Assembly: GCF_000016325.1 (NCBI RefSeq)
Contig: NC_009436.1
Span: 1,364,001-1,428,000, forward strand
DNA: 64,000 nucleotides
Reading direction: 5' to 3'
From: Enterobacter sp. 638
GTDB taxonomy: Bacteria; Pseudomonadota; Gammaproteobacteria; Enterobacterales; Enterobacteriaceae
Of this stretch, positions 8,743 through 18,513 are shown in pieces; within the stretch, counting starts at the first letter, position 1; the number at the start of each line of letters is the position of its first letter. The notes below the pieces were generated by a model. The model was not told the origin of the DNA. It made no database searches and was given only the letters and a program-made list of their open reading frames with translations. A program made the position numbers and the translations under genes.

Positions 8743-9783
8743 TTAATGCGTTATAAACTGATATTCCGTCAGGCTGACGTACTCCGAACCCGGTCGCAGA
8801 ATGCAGTCCGGCTGCGGGTATTCTGGATGATTCGGGCTATCAGGCAAAAACTCACTTTCCAGCGCCAGACCCTGCCAGTCACTGTAATCACCTTGCTCGC
8901 GCGCTGGCGTTCCGCCGAGGTAGTTACCCGAATAGAACTGCAACGCAGGGGCATTGGTGAACACCGTCATTTGCAGTTTTTCATCTGCAGACCACACCTG
9001 CGCGGCGGGCTGGGTGACATCCCCTTTCGCCTGCAGCAAGAACGCGTGATCGTAGCCTTTCACCTTGCGCTGGTCATCATCGCTCAGGAACTCTTTCGCG
9101 ATGGTTTTAGGTGTGCGGAAGTCAAAGCTCGTACCGGCAACGGCTTTTAGCCCTTCAGAAGGAATACCCATTTCATCGACCGGCAACCAGGCATCGGCCA
9201 GCAGCTGGAGCTTATGCTGACGGACGTCGGACTGGTCGCCATCCAGATTGAAATACGCATGATTGGTCATGTTCACCGGGCATGGCTTATCGACTGTCGC
9301 ACGGTACTCAATTGAGATGCGGTTATCTTCTGTCAGCGTAAATTTCGCTGACGCGGACAGGTGGCCGGGGAAGCCCTGATCGCCATCAGCAGATTCCAGC
9401 GCAAACAGGACCTCACAATCATTCTGCTGCACGATACGCCAGCGGCGTTTGTCGAACCCTTCAGGCCCACCGTGAAGCTGGTTTTCACCTTGGCTTGGTA
9501 AAAGCGCGTAATCTGTCCCATCGAGCGTAAAACGGCTTTTCGCGATGCGGTTCGCGTAACGGCCCACGGATGCACCGAGATACGCGGCCTGATTCAAATA
9601 CTGCTCCGGCGACGCGCAGCCGAGCAACGTTTCGCGCACGCTGCCGTCAGGCATCGGAACGCGAGCAGAAAGTAAAGTTGCGCCCCAATCCATGACCGTG
9701 ACCACCATCCCCGCGCTGTTGCGCAGGGTTAACAGGCGGTACGGCAGGCCATCGGCGGCAAGCGTAGGTGTTTCGTTTAGCAC
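8743..9783 (-). CDS. galM: Galactose mutarotase GalM
   Basis: Aldose 1-epimerase, 346 residues, converting beta- to alpha-D-galactose for GalK. Family motifs are the substrate-binding [12 protein letters not shown] near residue 80, the catalytic His in [11 protein letters not shown] near residue 180, and the general base Glu in [14 protein letters not shown] near residue 310. It is the last gene of galETKM and overlaps the galK stop by seven bases, so translation is probably coupled. Length equals the E. coli enzyme. Confidence 0.98.
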   Translation of the reverse strand: MLNETPTLAADGLPYRLLTLRNSAGMVVTVMDWGATLLSARVPMPDGSVRETLLGCASPEQYLNQAAYLGASVGRYANRIAKSRFTLDGTDYALLPSQGENQLHGGPEGFDKRRWRIVQQNDCEVLFALESADGDQGFPGHLSASAKFTLTEDNRISIEYRATVDKPCPVNMTNHAYFNLDGDQSDVRQHKLQLLADAWLPVDEMGIPSEGLKAVAGTSFDFRTPKTIAKEFLSDDDQRKVKGYDHAFLLQAKGDVTQPAAQVWSADEKLQMTVFTNAPALQFYSGNYLGGTPAREQGDYSDWQGLALESEFLPDSPNHPEYPQPDCILRPGSEYVSLTEYQFITH

Positions 9784-10925
9784 TGACCCGCTCCTTGTGA
9801 AGGTTTGCAGACGTAGAAGGTTTCTTTGATTCCGGTTTTCGCTTCATATTGCTGTGAAACGGCGTCCTGAACGGCAGGGACCCACTCTTCCGGGATGAGG
9901 GCGACAACACAACCGCCGAAGCCGCCACCGGTCATGCGTACGCCGCCTTTGTCGCCGATAGTCGCTTTGACGATCTCCACCAGCGTGTCGATTTGCGGAA
10001 CAGTGATTTCGAAGTCGTCGCGCATTGACGCGTGCGATTCAGCCATCAGTTCGCCCATCCGTTTCAAATCGCCCTGCGCCAGTGCTGACGCGGCTTCAAC
10101 GGTGCGTGCATTTTCGGTTAACACGTGGCGAACGCGTTTGGTCACAACGGGATCCAGCTCGTGAGCCACTTTATTGAACTCGTTTAGAGAGACATCACGC
10201 AGCGCCGGTTGTTGGAAGAAACGCGCCCCGGTTTCGCACTGCTCGCGGCGGGTGTTGTATTCGCTGCCCACCAGCGTGCGTTTGAAATTACTGTTGATGA
10301 TCACCACCGCCGCGCCTTTTGGCAGGGGAACCGCTTTGGTGCCGAGCGAGCGGCAGTCGATCAGTAGCGCGTGCTCTTTTTTACCAAGAGCAGAGATCAG
10401 CTGGTCCATGATGCCGCAGTTGCAGCCCACGAACTGGTTCTCAGCTTCCTGGCCATTCAGGGCTATTTGCGCGCCGTCCAGCGGCAGGTGATACAACTGC
10501 TGGAAGACCGTCCCAACGGCCACTTCAAGAGACGCAGAAGAGCTTAACCCCGCGCCCTGCGGCACGTTACCGGCGATCACCAGGTCCGCGCCGCCAAAGC
10601 CCTTATTACGCATTTGCAGATGCTTCACCACGCCACGTACGTAGTTAGACCACTGCTGCGTATCGTGTGCCACGATCGGCTCGTCGAGCGAAAACTCGTC
10701 GGTTTGATTATCGTAATCTGCCGCAATGACGCGCACGATACGGTCATCGCGTTTTGCACAGCTGATAACAGTTTGATAATCGATCGCACATGGCAGCACA
10801 AAACCGTCGTTGTAATCGGTGTGCTCACCAATCAGGTTCACGCGGCCAGGCGCCTGAATTGCGTGGGTGGCAGGGTAGCCGAATGTTTCAGCAAACAGGG
10901 ATTGTGTTTTATCTTTGAGACTCAT
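9777..10925 (-). CDS. galK: Galactokinase GalK
   Basis: GHMP-family kinase of 382 residues making galactose 1-phosphate. The galactokinase signature [15 protein letters not shown] (about 27-41), the ATP loop [17 protein letters not shown] (about 120-137) and the C-terminal [13 protein letters not shown] (about 337-349) are intact. The catalytic Asp lies in [14 protein letters not shown]. It is the third gene of the operon, three bases after the galT stop. Confidence 0.99.
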   Translation of the reverse strand: MSLKDKTQSLFAETFGYPATHAIQAPGRVNLIGEHTDYNDGFVLPCAIDYQTVISCAKRDDRIVRVIAADYDNQTDEFSLDEPIVAHDTQQWSNYVRGVVKHLQMRNKGFGGADLVIAGNVPQGAGLSSSASLEVAVGTVFQQLYHLPLDGAQIALNGQEAENQFVGCNCGIMDQLISALGKKEHALLIDCRSLGTKAVPLPKGAAVVIINSNFKRTLVGSEYNTRREQCETGARFFQQPALRDVSLNEFNKVAHELDPVVTKRVRHVLTENARTVEAASALAQGDLKRMGELMAESHASMRDDFEITVPQIDTLVEIVKATIGDKGGVRMTGGGFGGCVVALIPEEWVPAVQDAVSQQYEAKTGIKETFYVCKPSQGAGQC

Positions 10926-10928
10926 TTT

Positions 10929-11975
10929 TTAGACTCCTGATTCGCGGTAATGCACATCGCTAACGGCACGCAGACGTTCAGCTGCTTGTTCTGCCGTCAA
11001 ATCACGCTGGGTTTCTGCCAGCATCTCGTAGCCGACCATAAATTTACGTACCGTGGCTGAGCGCAGCAGCGGCGGGTAGAAATGGGCGTGCAATTGCCAG
11101 TGCTGATTATCTTCACCATTAAACGGCGCGCCGTGCCAGCCCATCGAATACGGGAAAGAGCACTGGAAAAGATTGTCGTAGCGGCTGGTCAGTTTTTTCA
11201 GCGCTAGCGCCAAATCATCGCGCTGCTCTTCCGTCAGATCGGTAAGGCGCAGAACGTGTGCTTTTGGCAGCAGCAGCGTCTCGAACGGCCACGCTGCCCA
11301 GTACGGCACCACAGCGAGCCAGTGTTCAGTCTCGACAACCGTACGGCTACCGTCGGTCATTTCACGCTGCACGTAATCGGCCAGCAGCACGGAGTGATTT
11401 TCGGTGAAATAGTCTTTTTGCAGGCGGTCTTCGCGCTCAACTTCGTTCGGCAGAAAACTGTTCGCCCATACCTGGCCGTGCGGATGTGGGTTAGAACAGC
11501 CCATCGCCGCACCTTTATTCTCAAACACCTGCACCCAGGGATAGGACTGGCCAAGCTCAGCGGTCTGATCTTGCCAGGTTTTGATCACGTCGGTCAGCGC
11601 ATTGACGCTCAGTTCCGGCAGCGTTTTGCTGTGATCGGGCGAGAAACAAATCACCCGGCTGGTGCCGCGTGCGCTTTCACAGCGCATCAGCGGATCCGCA
11701 CTTTCCGGCGCGTCCGGTGTGTCGGTCATCAGCGCAGCAAAATCGTTAGTGAAAACGTAAGTGCTTTGATAATCGGGGTTTTTATCGCCCGTGACGCGGG
11801 TATTGCCCGGACATAAGAAACAATCCGGATCGTGCTGTGGCAACGTCTGTTTCGCCGGCGTTTCTTGCGCCCCTTGCCACGGACGCTTAGCGCGATGTGG
11901 CGAAACCAAAATCCACTGGCCGGTTAACGGGTTAAAACGCCGATGCGGATGATCGACGGGATTGAATTGCGTCAT
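10929..11975 (-). CDS. galT: Galactose-1-phosphate uridylyltransferase GalT
   Basis: HIT-superfamily enzyme, 348 residues, exchanging UMP between UDP-glucose and galactose 1-phosphate. The active-site motif HPHGQVW (nucleophile histidine) lies near residue 165 in [17 protein letters not shown]. Zinc ligands are expected at CFLCPGN (Cys pair near residue 52). A second His-rich stretch, [15 protein letters not shown], is near residue 295. It follows galE after 12 bases. Confidence 0.99.
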   Translation of the reverse strand: MTQFNPVDHPHRRFNPLTGQWILVSPHRAKRPWQGAQETPAKQTLPQHDPDCFLCPGNTRVTGDKNPDYQSTYVFTNDFAALMTDTPDAPESADPLMRCESARGTSRVICFSPDHSKTLPELSVNALTDVIKTWQDQTAELGQSYPWVQVFENKGAAMGCSNPHPHGQVWANSFLPNEVEREDRLQKDYFTENHSVLLADYVQREMTDGSRTVVETEHWLAVVPYWAAWPFETLLLPKAHVLRLTDLTEEQRDDLALALKKLTSRYDNLFQCSFPYSMGWHGAPFNGEDNQHWQLHAHFYPPLLRSATVRKFMVGYEMLAETQRDLTAEQAAERLRAVSDVHYRESGV

Positions 11976-11987
11976 GACGGATGATCC

Positions 11988-13004
11988 TTAGTCCGGATAG
12001 CCCTGGGGATGGCGTGACTGCCAGCGCCAGGTATCTTGTGCCATTTCATCGAGCGTGCGGGTCACACGCCAGTTAAGTTCTTTATCGGCCTTGGTGGCAT
12101 CAGCCCAGTAAGCGGGAAGATCGCCATCGCGGCGTGGCGCGAAGTGATGGGCTACTGGCTTACCGCAGGCTTTGCTGAACGCGTTGATGACATCCAGCAC
12201 GCTGCTGCCAATGCCTGCGCCGAGGTTATAAATATGCACACCAGGCTTGTGCGCCAGCTGCTGCATCGCAGCCACATGTCCGTCGGCCAAATCCATGACG
12301 TGGATGTAGTCACGCACGCCCGTGCCGTCTTCCGTTGGGTAATCATTGCCAAAGACCGCCAGAGAATCACGACGACCCACGGCAACCTGCGCGATGTAAG
12401 GCATCAGGTTATTAGGAATGCCCTGCGGGTCTTCGCCCATATCTCCTGATGGATGCGCGCCAACCGGATTGAAATAGCGCAGCAAGGCGATGCTCCATTC
12501 CGGCTGCGCTTTTTGCAGGTCAGTCAGAATCTGCTCCACCATCAATTTACTTTTCCCGTATGGGCTTTGCGGCGTGCCAGTCGGGAAGCTTTCAGCGTAA
12601 GGAATTTTTGGCTGGTCGCCATAGACGGTCGCAGAAGAGCTAAAGATGAAGTTTTTCACGTTCGCGGAGCGCATCGCAGCGACCAGACGCAGGGTGCCGT
12701 TAACGTTGTTATCGTAGTATTCAAGCGGCTTCGCGACGGATTCGCCGACGGCTTTCAGACCGGCAAAGTGGATAACCGTATCGATCGCGTGATCGTGAAG
12801 AATTTCGGTCATCAACGCTTCGTTGCGGATATCGCCTTCCACAAAAGTGGGCTGCTTACCGCCAAGGCGTTCGATAACGGACAGAACGCTGCGCTTACTG
12901 TTGCACAGGTTATCGAGGATGATGACGTCATGGCCATTTTGCAGCAGTTGTACACAGGTATGACTTCCAATGTAACCGCTACCACCTGTTACCAGAACTC
13001 GCAT
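11988..13004 (-). CDS. galE: UDP-glucose 4-epimerase GalE
   Basis: Short-chain dehydrogenase-type NAD enzyme, 338 residues, interconverting UDP-galactose and UDP-glucose. The Rossmann motif VTGGSGYIGSH is at residues 4-14. The catalytic Ser/Tyr/Lys set is in FSSSATVYGD (Ser) and SPYGKSKLMVE (Tyr and Lys, about 149-153). The start is the ATG at 13004, giving MRVLVTGG; upstream starts would run back through the promoter. It is the first gene of galETKM and carries the internal GalR operator within its first 40 bases. Confidence 0.99.
   Translation of the reverse strand: MRVLVTGGSGYIGSHTCVQLLQNGHDVIILDNLCNSKRSVLSVIERLGGKQPTFVEGDIRNEALMTEILHDHAIDTVIHFAGLKAVGESVAKPLEYYDNNVNGTLRLVAAMRSANVKNFIFSSSATVYGDQPKIPYAESFPTGTPQSPYGKSKLMVEQILTDLQKAQPEWSIALLRYFNPVGAHPSGDMGEDPQGIPNNLMPYIAQVAVGRRDSLAVFGNDYPTEDGTGVRDYIHVMDLADGHVAAMQQLAHKPGVHIYNLGAGIGSSVLDVINAFSKACGKPVAHHFAPRRDGDLPAYWADATKADKELNWRVTRTLDEMAQDTWRWQSRHPQGYPD
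12970..12985 (-). promoter_or_regulatory. Internal gal operator OI (within galE)
   Basis: Minus strand GTGGTAGCGGTTACAT, the same 16 bases as the internal operator of E. coli galE as I remember it. It is bound by GalR/GalS for loop-mediated repression together with OE at 13083-13098. Confidence 0.9.
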
Positions 13005-13036
13005 TTTTCGCTCCATTAGGCTTATGGTATGTATTA

Positions 13037-13047
13037 ACCATAGCATA
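13037..13047 (-). promoter_or_regulatory. gal promoters P1 and P2 (-10 elements)
   Basis: Minus strand TATGCTATGGTT holds two overlapping -10 elements five bases apart: TATGGT (P1) and TATGCT (P2). This is the same arrangement as in E. coli gal, where CRP-cAMP selects between them. Confidence 0.85.
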
Positions 13048-13061
13048 ACAGAGACGCGAAA

Positions 13062-13083
13062 AGTGTGACATGGGATAAAATAG
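13062..13083 (-). promoter_or_regulatory. CRP site of gal
   Basis: AGTGTGACATGGGATAAAAT has one perfect half (TGTGA) and one weak half. It is placed directly upstream of the P1 -10 region, as in the class II CRP site of E. coli gal. Confidence 0.8.
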
Positions 13084-13098
13084 TGGAATCGGTTACAC
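13083..13098 (-). promoter_or_regulatory. External gal operator OE
   Basis: Minus strand GTGTAACCGATTCCAC differs by one base from the E. coli OE (GTGTAAACGATTCCAC). Its centre is 113 bp from the centre of OI, the spacing known for the HU-assisted GalR loop. Confidence 0.9.
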
Positions 13099-13177
13099 CG
13101 ATTGTCATGCACGCTTTCTGCCGATGTTCAGGCATTTTAAATCAAAGAGATAGGGATGTAATGATGCCACTTGTCTG

Positions 13178-13198
13178 AAAAAGGGGCCGAGGCCCCTG
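13178..13198 (-). terminator. Terminator of modEF
   Basis: Minus strand AGGGGCC-TC-GGCCCCTTTTT, eight bases past the modF stop. Confidence 0.88.
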
Positions 13199-13205
13199 TG
13201 TGATG

Positions 13206-14678
13206 TCAGCCAATGCGGGTGAATTCGTAGCGATAGCCTTCGCCCTCCGGCACAAAGGCCAGGCGGTGGGTAATGCAAGACGGGGCGTCTTCTGCATGGT
13301 GTGAAACAAACAACAGCTGCGTTTCACCCTCGCTAATCAGAATGTCCACAAAGCGACGGACCAGCTGCCGGTTAAGCGGGTCAAGACCCTGTAGCGGTTC
13401 GTCGAGGATCAGCAGCGTAGGGTGCTTGACCAGCGCGCGCACAATGAGCGCCAGACGCTGCTGCCCCCACGACAAACTGTGAAACGGTGCATCCGCCACG
13501 CGTTTATCCATGCCCAGAATATCCAGCCACTGCTGCGCCAGTTTTTGCTGCCTGTCAGACACCGCCTGATAAATTCCGATAGAGTCGAAATAGCCTGACA
13601 AAATCACGTTTCTCACCGTGGTGCTAACGCGGTAATCCAGATGCAGGCTACTGCTGACGTAGCCAATATGTTTCTTAATATCCCAGATGGTTTCACCGCT
13701 TCCGCGACGGCGGCCAAACAGTGTTAAATCGTTGCTATATCCCTGGGGATGATCGCCCGTGATCAGGCTCAAGAGCGTCGACTTACCCGCGCCATTGGGG
13801 CCGGTAATTTGCCAGTGCTCGTGCGGATTCACGGTCCAGGTGAGCTGATTAAGAATAGGGCGATCGTCGTAGGACACGACGCCATTGTGCAGTTGAATGC
13901 GCGGCTGATGGCTATCTAATTCGTGCTGAGCCGCGGGCGCGTCCGGTTCCGGAAGTGCGATACCGTCCAGCTTTTCGCTGTGTGCCAGCTGCGAGATCAG
14001 CGCTTGCTGCAAAAGCGCCGCTTTTTCACCGGTTTCCACCAGGGCGCAATCGGCCAGCACGCCTGCAAATTGCACAAAATCGGGGATCTCGTCAAAACGG
14101 TTTAACACCAAAACGAGGGTATAACCTTCCTGATTCAGCGTGGCTAGCAGGGACGCCAGCTGCGCGCGGGATTGCACATCCAGCCCGTCAAAAGGTTCAT
14201 CAAGAATCAGCAGGTCAGGGGCGCTCATTAGCGCCTGGCATAGCAGGGTTTTTCGGGTTTCACCCGTGGAGAGGTATTTAAAACGCCTCCCCAACAGCGC
14301 GGATATACCGAATTGCTCTCCCAGCTGTCGACAGCGGGCGTCGTCTTTAATCTCGTCCTGGATAATCTGCGCCGTGGTACGGCCGGTATCGTCTTCGCCA
14401 GGACTGAGCAGATCGGTGTTGTTGCGCTGCCATTCGTCGCTGACCAGTTTTTGCAACTGCTCAAAGGAAAGACGCGTCAGGCGCGTAAAGCTGCACTGAC
14501 GTTCGCCTTTCAACTGCGTCAGTTCGCCTGCCAGCGCACGTGCGAGTGCGGATTTTCCGCTACCGTTAGTGCCCACAAATGCCCAGCTTTCGCCTGCGCG
14601 CAAAGTGATATCAGGAAGGGCCAGCGTCTGGGTGTCGCTAAGACGAAACGTGCCTTGCGAAATATGCAATGATGACAT
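13206..14678 (-). CDS. modF: Molybdate-linked duplicated ABC ATPase ModF
   Basis: Cytoplasmic protein of 490 residues with two ABC ATPase domains. The first has Walker A GTNGSGKSA (about 36) and Walker B DLLILDEPFDGLD. The second has Walker [10 protein letters not shown] (about 265), signature-region LSWGQQRLAL, Walker B TLLILDEPLQGLD and a switch His in VSHHAED. It is co-transcribed with modE; its transport role, if any, is unsettled. The ATG at 14678 gives MSSLHISQGTFRL like E. coli; a start four codons upstream is less likely. Similar tandem ABC proteins (Uup) differ in their linker. Confidence 0.95.
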   Translation of the reverse strand: MSSLHISQGTFRLSDTQTLALPDITLRAGESWAFVGTNGSGKSALARALAGELTQLKGERQCSFTRLTRLSFEQLQKLVSDEWQRNNTDLLSPGEDDTGRTTAQIIQDEIKDDARCRQLGEQFGISALLGRRFKYLSTGETRKTLLCQALMSAPDLLILDEPFDGLDVQSRAQLASLLATLNQEGYTLVLVLNRFDEIPDFVQFAGVLADCALVETGEKAALLQQALISQLAHSEKLDGIALPEPDAPAAQHELDSHQPRIQLHNGVVSYDDRPILNQLTWTVNPHEHWQITGPNGAGKSTLLSLITGDHPQGYSNDLTLFGRRRGSGETIWDIKKHIGYVSSSLHLDYRVSTTVRNVILSGYFDSIGIYQAVSDRQQKLAQQWLDILGMDKRVADAPFHSLSWGQQRLALIVRALVKHPTLLILDEPLQGLDPLNRQLVRRFVDILISEGETQLLFVSHHAEDAPSCITHRLAFVPEGEGYRYEFTRIG

Positions 14679-14745
14679 GAAGTATCCCATTTAGTGCAGC
14701 GATAATCTTCAGGGATACGCACTGTCCGCAGGTTTGTCAATGCAC

Positions 14746-15534
14746 TCAGCACAACGTGGCGATAATCACCCGGTCAGCATTGAAATATGCGGTCACTTCG
14801 CCACCTTCTGTCAGATCGTCTGCGCCAGCGGCCGGGATCGTCGCGCACAGGGTCTGTCCGTCTGGCAGCGTCATCAGCACTTCTGATTGCTCTTCACCGC
14901 GTTCTATCTGGCTGATCGTGCCGCGCAGCTGGTTATCCGCCGTTTTGGCCTGTTCGGCATCTCGCGTGATATTCACCCACGGTGCCTTGAGCAGCACCAG
15001 CACCTCTTTGCCTTCGTCGAGTCCGAGTCGTTCACCGCTTTGTGCCGTAATCGCCACTTTCAGACGCGTGGTGCCATCGGCGAGAAGAATATCCACGTGC
15101 TGTTGCACCTGAGCGCGATCGCGCGCTGTCACGGTGCCAAACCACTGATTGCGTGCACTGGTTTGCAGCGAGAAGCGGGAGATGGCTGCCAGCAGGCTGT
15201 CGAGTGGAAGGGCATCGTCATCGCTCAGAACATCGAAGGCTTTTTGCTGAATTTGCGCCAGCAGATCGTATAGCTTAATCAGGCGTTGGCCGTATCGCGT
15301 TAACACCGCGCCACCGCCCCCTTTACCGCCCGTTGCTCTATCGACCAGCGTTTGCTCGCTCAGGGTATTCATCTCATTGATGGCGTCCCACGCGCTTTTG
15401 TAGCTGATACCAGCGTTTTTCGCCCCCTGGCTAATTGAGCCGGTTTGCTCTATTTGTTTAAGCAGGGCAATGCGTCGCGGATCGGCGAAAAGCTTCTGCT
15501 GAAGTCGAAGGGTAAGGAGAATTTCGGCCTGCAT
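14746..15534 (-). CDS. modE: Molybdate-responsive regulator ModE
   Basis: Dimeric transcription factor, 262 residues. It has an N-terminal winged helix ([16 protein letters not shown] segment [20 protein letters not shown], about 35-54) and two C-terminal molybdate-binding MOP domains starting at [11 protein letters not shown] (about 126) and near residue 196. It represses modABC and activates moa when molybdate is bound; boxes fitting it are found at 15947-15970 and 37932-37955. The ATG at 15534 gives MQAEILLTL; longer forms in this frame are not family-like. It lies upstream of modF, 67 bases apart. Confidence 0.97.
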   Translation of the reverse strand: MQAEILLTLRLQQKLFADPRRIALLKQIEQTGSISQGAKNAGISYKSAWDAINEMNTLSEQTLVDRATGGKGGGGAVLTRYGQRLIKLYDLLAQIQQKAFDVLSDDDALPLDSLLAAISRFSLQTSARNQWFGTVTARDRAQVQQHVDILLADGTTRLKVAITAQSGERLGLDEGKEVLVLLKAPWVNITRDAEQAKTADNQLRGTISQIERGEEQSEVLMTLPDGQTLCATIPAAGADDLTEGGEVTAYFNADRVIIATLC

Positions 15535-15661
15535 AACAAAGTCCTGGCAAAAAGAGTATTGTGACCCAATTGCTCGGATGCGCAAAGACTACCGCACAAA
15601 AGGGGATGTTTTTCTCACTTTTCAGGGTAGAATACGTGACTCACAATGTCTGGAGAACACC

Positions 15662-15811
15662 ATGTTAGAGTTGTTGAAAAGTCTGGTATTCGCCGTGATC
15701 ATGGTACCCGTAGTGATGGCCATCATCCTCGGCGCCATCTACGGCCTGGGTGAAGTGTTCAACGTATTTTCGAACATCGGTCATAAAGACCACCCTAAAA
15801 AGCAGCATTGA
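15662..15811 (+). CDS. acrZ: AcrAB-TolC accessory peptide AcrZ
   Basis: Small inner-membrane protein of 49 residues, one long hydrophobic helix ([20 protein letters not shown]) with a short charged tail ending KDHPKKQH. It matches E. coli AcrZ (YbhT), which binds AcrB and changes its drug range. The start is the ATG at 15662, preceded by CTGGAGAAC; a longer in-frame start at 15578 would precede the helix with unrelated residues. It sits alone between modE and modA, its conserved place. Confidence 0.95.
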   Translation: MLELLKSLVFAVIMVPVVMAIILGAIYGLGEVFNVFSNIGHKDHPKKQH

Positions 15812-15821
15812 TTCCTTTCTA

Positions 15822-15846
15822 AACGCCCGGTCTGACCGGGCGTTTT
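15822..15846 (+). terminator. Terminator of acrZ
   Basis: ACGCCCGGTC-TG-ACCGGGCGTTTT hairpin eleven bases after the acrZ stop. Confidence 0.9.
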
Positions 15847-15946
15847 GCTCTCAAGTTTCTCCCTCCTGCGCCGATAGTATTCCCAATGTCAGAACGCGTT
15901 ACTCATTAATCGGTACGATTTAACGCTAGGACTTCCCTGCAGATAT

Positions 15947-15970
15947 CGTTATATTTATTTGTATATAACG
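15947..15970 (+). promoter_or_regulatory. ModE operator of modABC
   Basis: Two half-sites, CGTTATAT and ATATAACG, in a 24-base palindrome with an 8-base centre. It lies 20 bases before the modA start, overlapping the likely transcription start, which fits repression by Mo-loaded ModE. Confidence 0.88.
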
Positions 15971-15989
15971 AAGCTAACAGGAGATAAAA

Positions 15990-16763
15990 ATGGCACGTAC
16001 ATTACTACGCCTTCTTGCAGGGGCAACGCTGACGCTTTCTCTCACCGGACATGCACTGGCAGAAGAAAGCAAAATCACGGTCTTTGCCGCGGCATCGCTG
16101 ACCAATGCCCTGCAGGATATCGCGGCGCAGTACAAGAAAGAGAAAAACGTCGATGTGGTCTCTTCTTTCGCATCCTCGTCAACGCTGGCGCGCCAGATTG
16201 AAGCGGGCGCACCTGCCGATCTGTTTATTTCTGCCGATCAGAAATGGATGGATTATGCGGTCGAGAAGAAATCTATCGACACCACAACCCGTGAAACGCT
16301 GCTGGGCAACAGTCTGGTTGTTATCGCACCTAAAGCGAGCGCACAGGGCGAGGTAGCGATTAACAAAGAGACCCACTGGACCAGCCTGCTGAAAGACGGG
16401 CGTCTGGCGGTGGGCGATCCGGATCATGTTCCAGCCGGGATCTATGCCAAAGAAGCGCTGCAAAAACTGGGTGCCTGGGATACATTATCTCCGAAACTGG
16501 CACCCGCCGAAGATGTGCGCGGTGCGCTGGCGCTGGTCGAACGTGACGAAGCCCCGCTGGGTATCGTTTACGGCTCTGATGCGGTTGCCGGTAAAGGCGT
16601 GAAAGTGGTCGGTACGTTCCCTGAAGACTCTCATAAGAAAGTCGAGTACCCGATTGCGATTGTTGACGGACACAAAAATGCGACGGTCAGCGCCTTCTAT
16701 GACTATCTGAAGGGGCCTGAAGCGTCAGCTATCTTTAAACGTTACGGATTTACGACTCACTGA
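15990..16763 (+). CDS. modA: Molybdate-binding protein ModA
   Basis: Periplasmic substrate-binding protein (257 residues) of the molybdate ABC importer. The signal peptide ends near HALA (residue 24). Oxyanion-contacting segments are recognisable: VFAAASLTNALQDI (first Ser), FASSSTLARQIEAGAPAD (second Ser) and the later VGDPDHVPAG and GIVYGSDAV. It is the first gene of modABC with a ModE box directly upstream; its last base is the first base of modB (TGATG). Confidence 0.98.
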   Translation: MARTLLRLLAGATLTLSLTGHALAEESKITVFAAASLTNALQDIAAQYKKEKNVDVVSSFASSSTLARQIEAGAPADLFISADQKWMDYAVEKKSIDTTTRETLLGNSLVVIAPKASAQGEVAINKETHWTSLLKDGRLAVGDPDHVPAGIYAKEALQKLGAWDTLSPKLAPAEDVRGALALVERDEAPLGIVYGSDAVAGKGVKVVGTFPEDSHKKVEYPIAIVDGHKNATVSAFYDYLKGPEASAIFKRYGFTTH

Positions 16764-17452
16764 TGATATTGACCGATCCTGAATGGCAGGCTGTGATTCT
16801 CAGCCTTAAAGTCTCTTCCCTGGCCGTAGCCTTTAGTTTGCCCTTTGGGATCTTTTTTGCCTGGCTGCTGGTTCGCTGCCAGTTTCCGGGCAAAACGTTG
16901 CTCGACAGTATTCTTCATCTTCCCCTGGTGTTACCGCCGGTGGTCGTCGGCTATTTACTGCTGATCGCCATGGGTCGCCGTGGTTTTATCGGCGAATGGC
17001 TGTATGACTGGTTTGGCCTGACGCTGGCGTTCACCTGGCGCGGTGCGGTGCTGGCAGCGGCGGTGATGTCTTTCCCGCTCATGGTGCGGGCGATTCGCCT
17101 CGCGCTGGAAGGGGTGGATATCAAACTTGAACAAGCTGCGCGTACGCTTGGTGCCGGGCGCTGGCGCGTCTTCTTCACCATCACGCTGCCGCTGACCCTG
17201 CCGGGAATTATTGTTGGTACGGTGCTGGCTTTTGCCCGATCGCTGGGCGAATTCGGTGCGACCATTACGTTTGTGTCAAACATTCCTGGCGAAACGCGCA
17301 CCATCCCGTCGGCCATGTATACCCTGATCCAGACGCCTGGCGGCGAAAGCGCGGCGGCCCGACTGTGCATTATTTCCATCGTCCTTGCGCTGGTGTCACT
17401 GTTGATTTCTGAATGGCTGGCGCGTCTTAGCCGCGAGCGGATGGGGAAATAA
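16763..17452 (+). CDS. modB: Molybdate ABC permease ModB
   Basis: Inner-membrane permease, 229 residues, with about five or six membrane helices. The EAA-type coupling motif [21 protein letters not shown] (about residues 127-147) contacts ModC. It pairs with ModA and ModC; the start codon overlaps the modA stop and modC begins two bases after its stop, so the three are translated in step. Confidence 0.98.
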   Translation: MILTDPEWQAVILSLKVSSLAVAFSLPFGIFFAWLLVRCQFPGKTLLDSILHLPLVLPPVVVGYLLLIAMGRRGFIGEWLYDWFGLTLAFTWRGAVLAAAVMSFPLMVRAIRLALEGVDIKLEQAARTLGAGRWRVFFTITLPLTLPGIIVGTVLAFARSLGEFGATITFVSNIPGETRTIPSAMYTLIQTPGGESAAARLCIISIVLALVSLLISEWLARLSRERMGK

Positions 17453-17454
17453 TC

Positions 17455-18513
17455 ATGCTGGAACTCAATTTCACCCAAACGCTGGGCGACCACACGCTGA
17501 CGCTCAACGAAACGCTGCCTGCATCAGGGATCACCGCTGTTTTTGGCGTATCGGGTGCGGGTAAAACGTCGCTTATCAACGCGATTAGCGGCCTGACGCG
17601 TCCGCAAACGGGCCGCATTGCGCTTAATGACCGCGTGCTGAACGACGTCGAAAAGAAGATTTACCTGGCCCCTGAGAAGCGTCGCATTGGCTATGTGTTC
17701 CAGGATGCCCGACTGTTCCCGCATTACAACGTGCGCGGCAATCTGCGCTACGGCATGGCAAAAAGCATGGCCGGGCAGTTTGATAAGCTGGTGGCGTTGC
17801 TCGGGATTGAAACCTTACTTGAGCGTCTGCCGTCGTCGCTTTCTGGCGGTGAAAAACAGCGCGTCGCCATCGGTCGCGCGCTGCTGACTGCGCCAGAACT
17901 GCTGCTGCTGGATGAGCCACTGGCCTCGCTCGACATCCCGCGTAAACGTGAGCTGTTGCCGTATCTCCAGCGTCTGGCGCGCGAAATTAACATTCCGATG
18001 CTGTATGTCAGCCATTCTCTGGATGAGATTTTACATCTGGCAGATAAGGTGCTGGTGCTGGAAAACGGCAGCGTGAAAGCCTTTGGCAATCTGGAAGAGG
18101 TGTGGGGTAGCAGCGTCATGCACCCGTGGCTGCCGAAAGAGCAGCAAAGCAGCGTGCTGAAAGTGAGCGTGCTTGAGCACCACCCGCACTATGCCATGAC
18201 GGCGCTGGCGCTGGGCGATCAGCATCTGTGGGTCAATAAGATTGAAAAACCGTTGCAGACTGCGCTGCGGATCCGCATTCAGGCGTCTGACGTTTCGCTG
18301 GTGCTGCAGCCGCCGCTGCAATCCAGCATCCGAAATATTCTGCGCGCCAAAGTGGCGCAATGTTTCGATGATAACGGGCAGGTGGAAGTACAGCTTGAAA
18401 TCGGCAGCAAGACGCTCTGGGCGCGTATCAGCCCGTGGGCCAGGGATGAACTCGGTATCAAGCCTGGCCTGTGGCTTTACGCGCAAATCAAGAGCGTCTC
18501 GATCACCACCTGA
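17455..18513 (+). CDS. modC: Molybdate ABC ATPase ModC
   Basis: ATPase of the molybdate importer, 352 residues. It has Walker [10 protein letters not shown] (about 31), signature [15 protein letters not shown] (about 128), Walker [13 protein letters not shown], and a switch His in [10 protein letters not shown]-terminal regulatory MOP domain starts near [10 protein letters not shown] (about 290); in this family it senses molybdate inside the cell. The stop codon abuts the stop of the convergent ybhA with no gap. Confidence 0.98.
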   Translation: MLELNFTQTLGDHTLTLNETLPASGITAVFGVSGAGKTSLINAISGLTRPQTGRIALNDRVLNDVEKKIYLAPEKRRIGYVFQDARLFPHYNVRGNLRYGMAKSMAGQFDKLVALLGIETLLERLPSSLSGGEKQRVAIGRALLTAPELLLLDEPLASLDIPRKRELLPYLQRLAREINIPMLYVSHSLDEILHLADKVLVLENGSVKAFGNLEEVWGSSVMHPWLPKEQQSSVLKVSVLEHHPHYAMTALALGDQHLWVNKIEKPLQTALRIRIQASDVSLVLQPPLQSSIRNILRAKVAQCFDDNGQVEVQLEIGSKTLWARISPWARDELGIKPGLWLYAQIKSVSITT

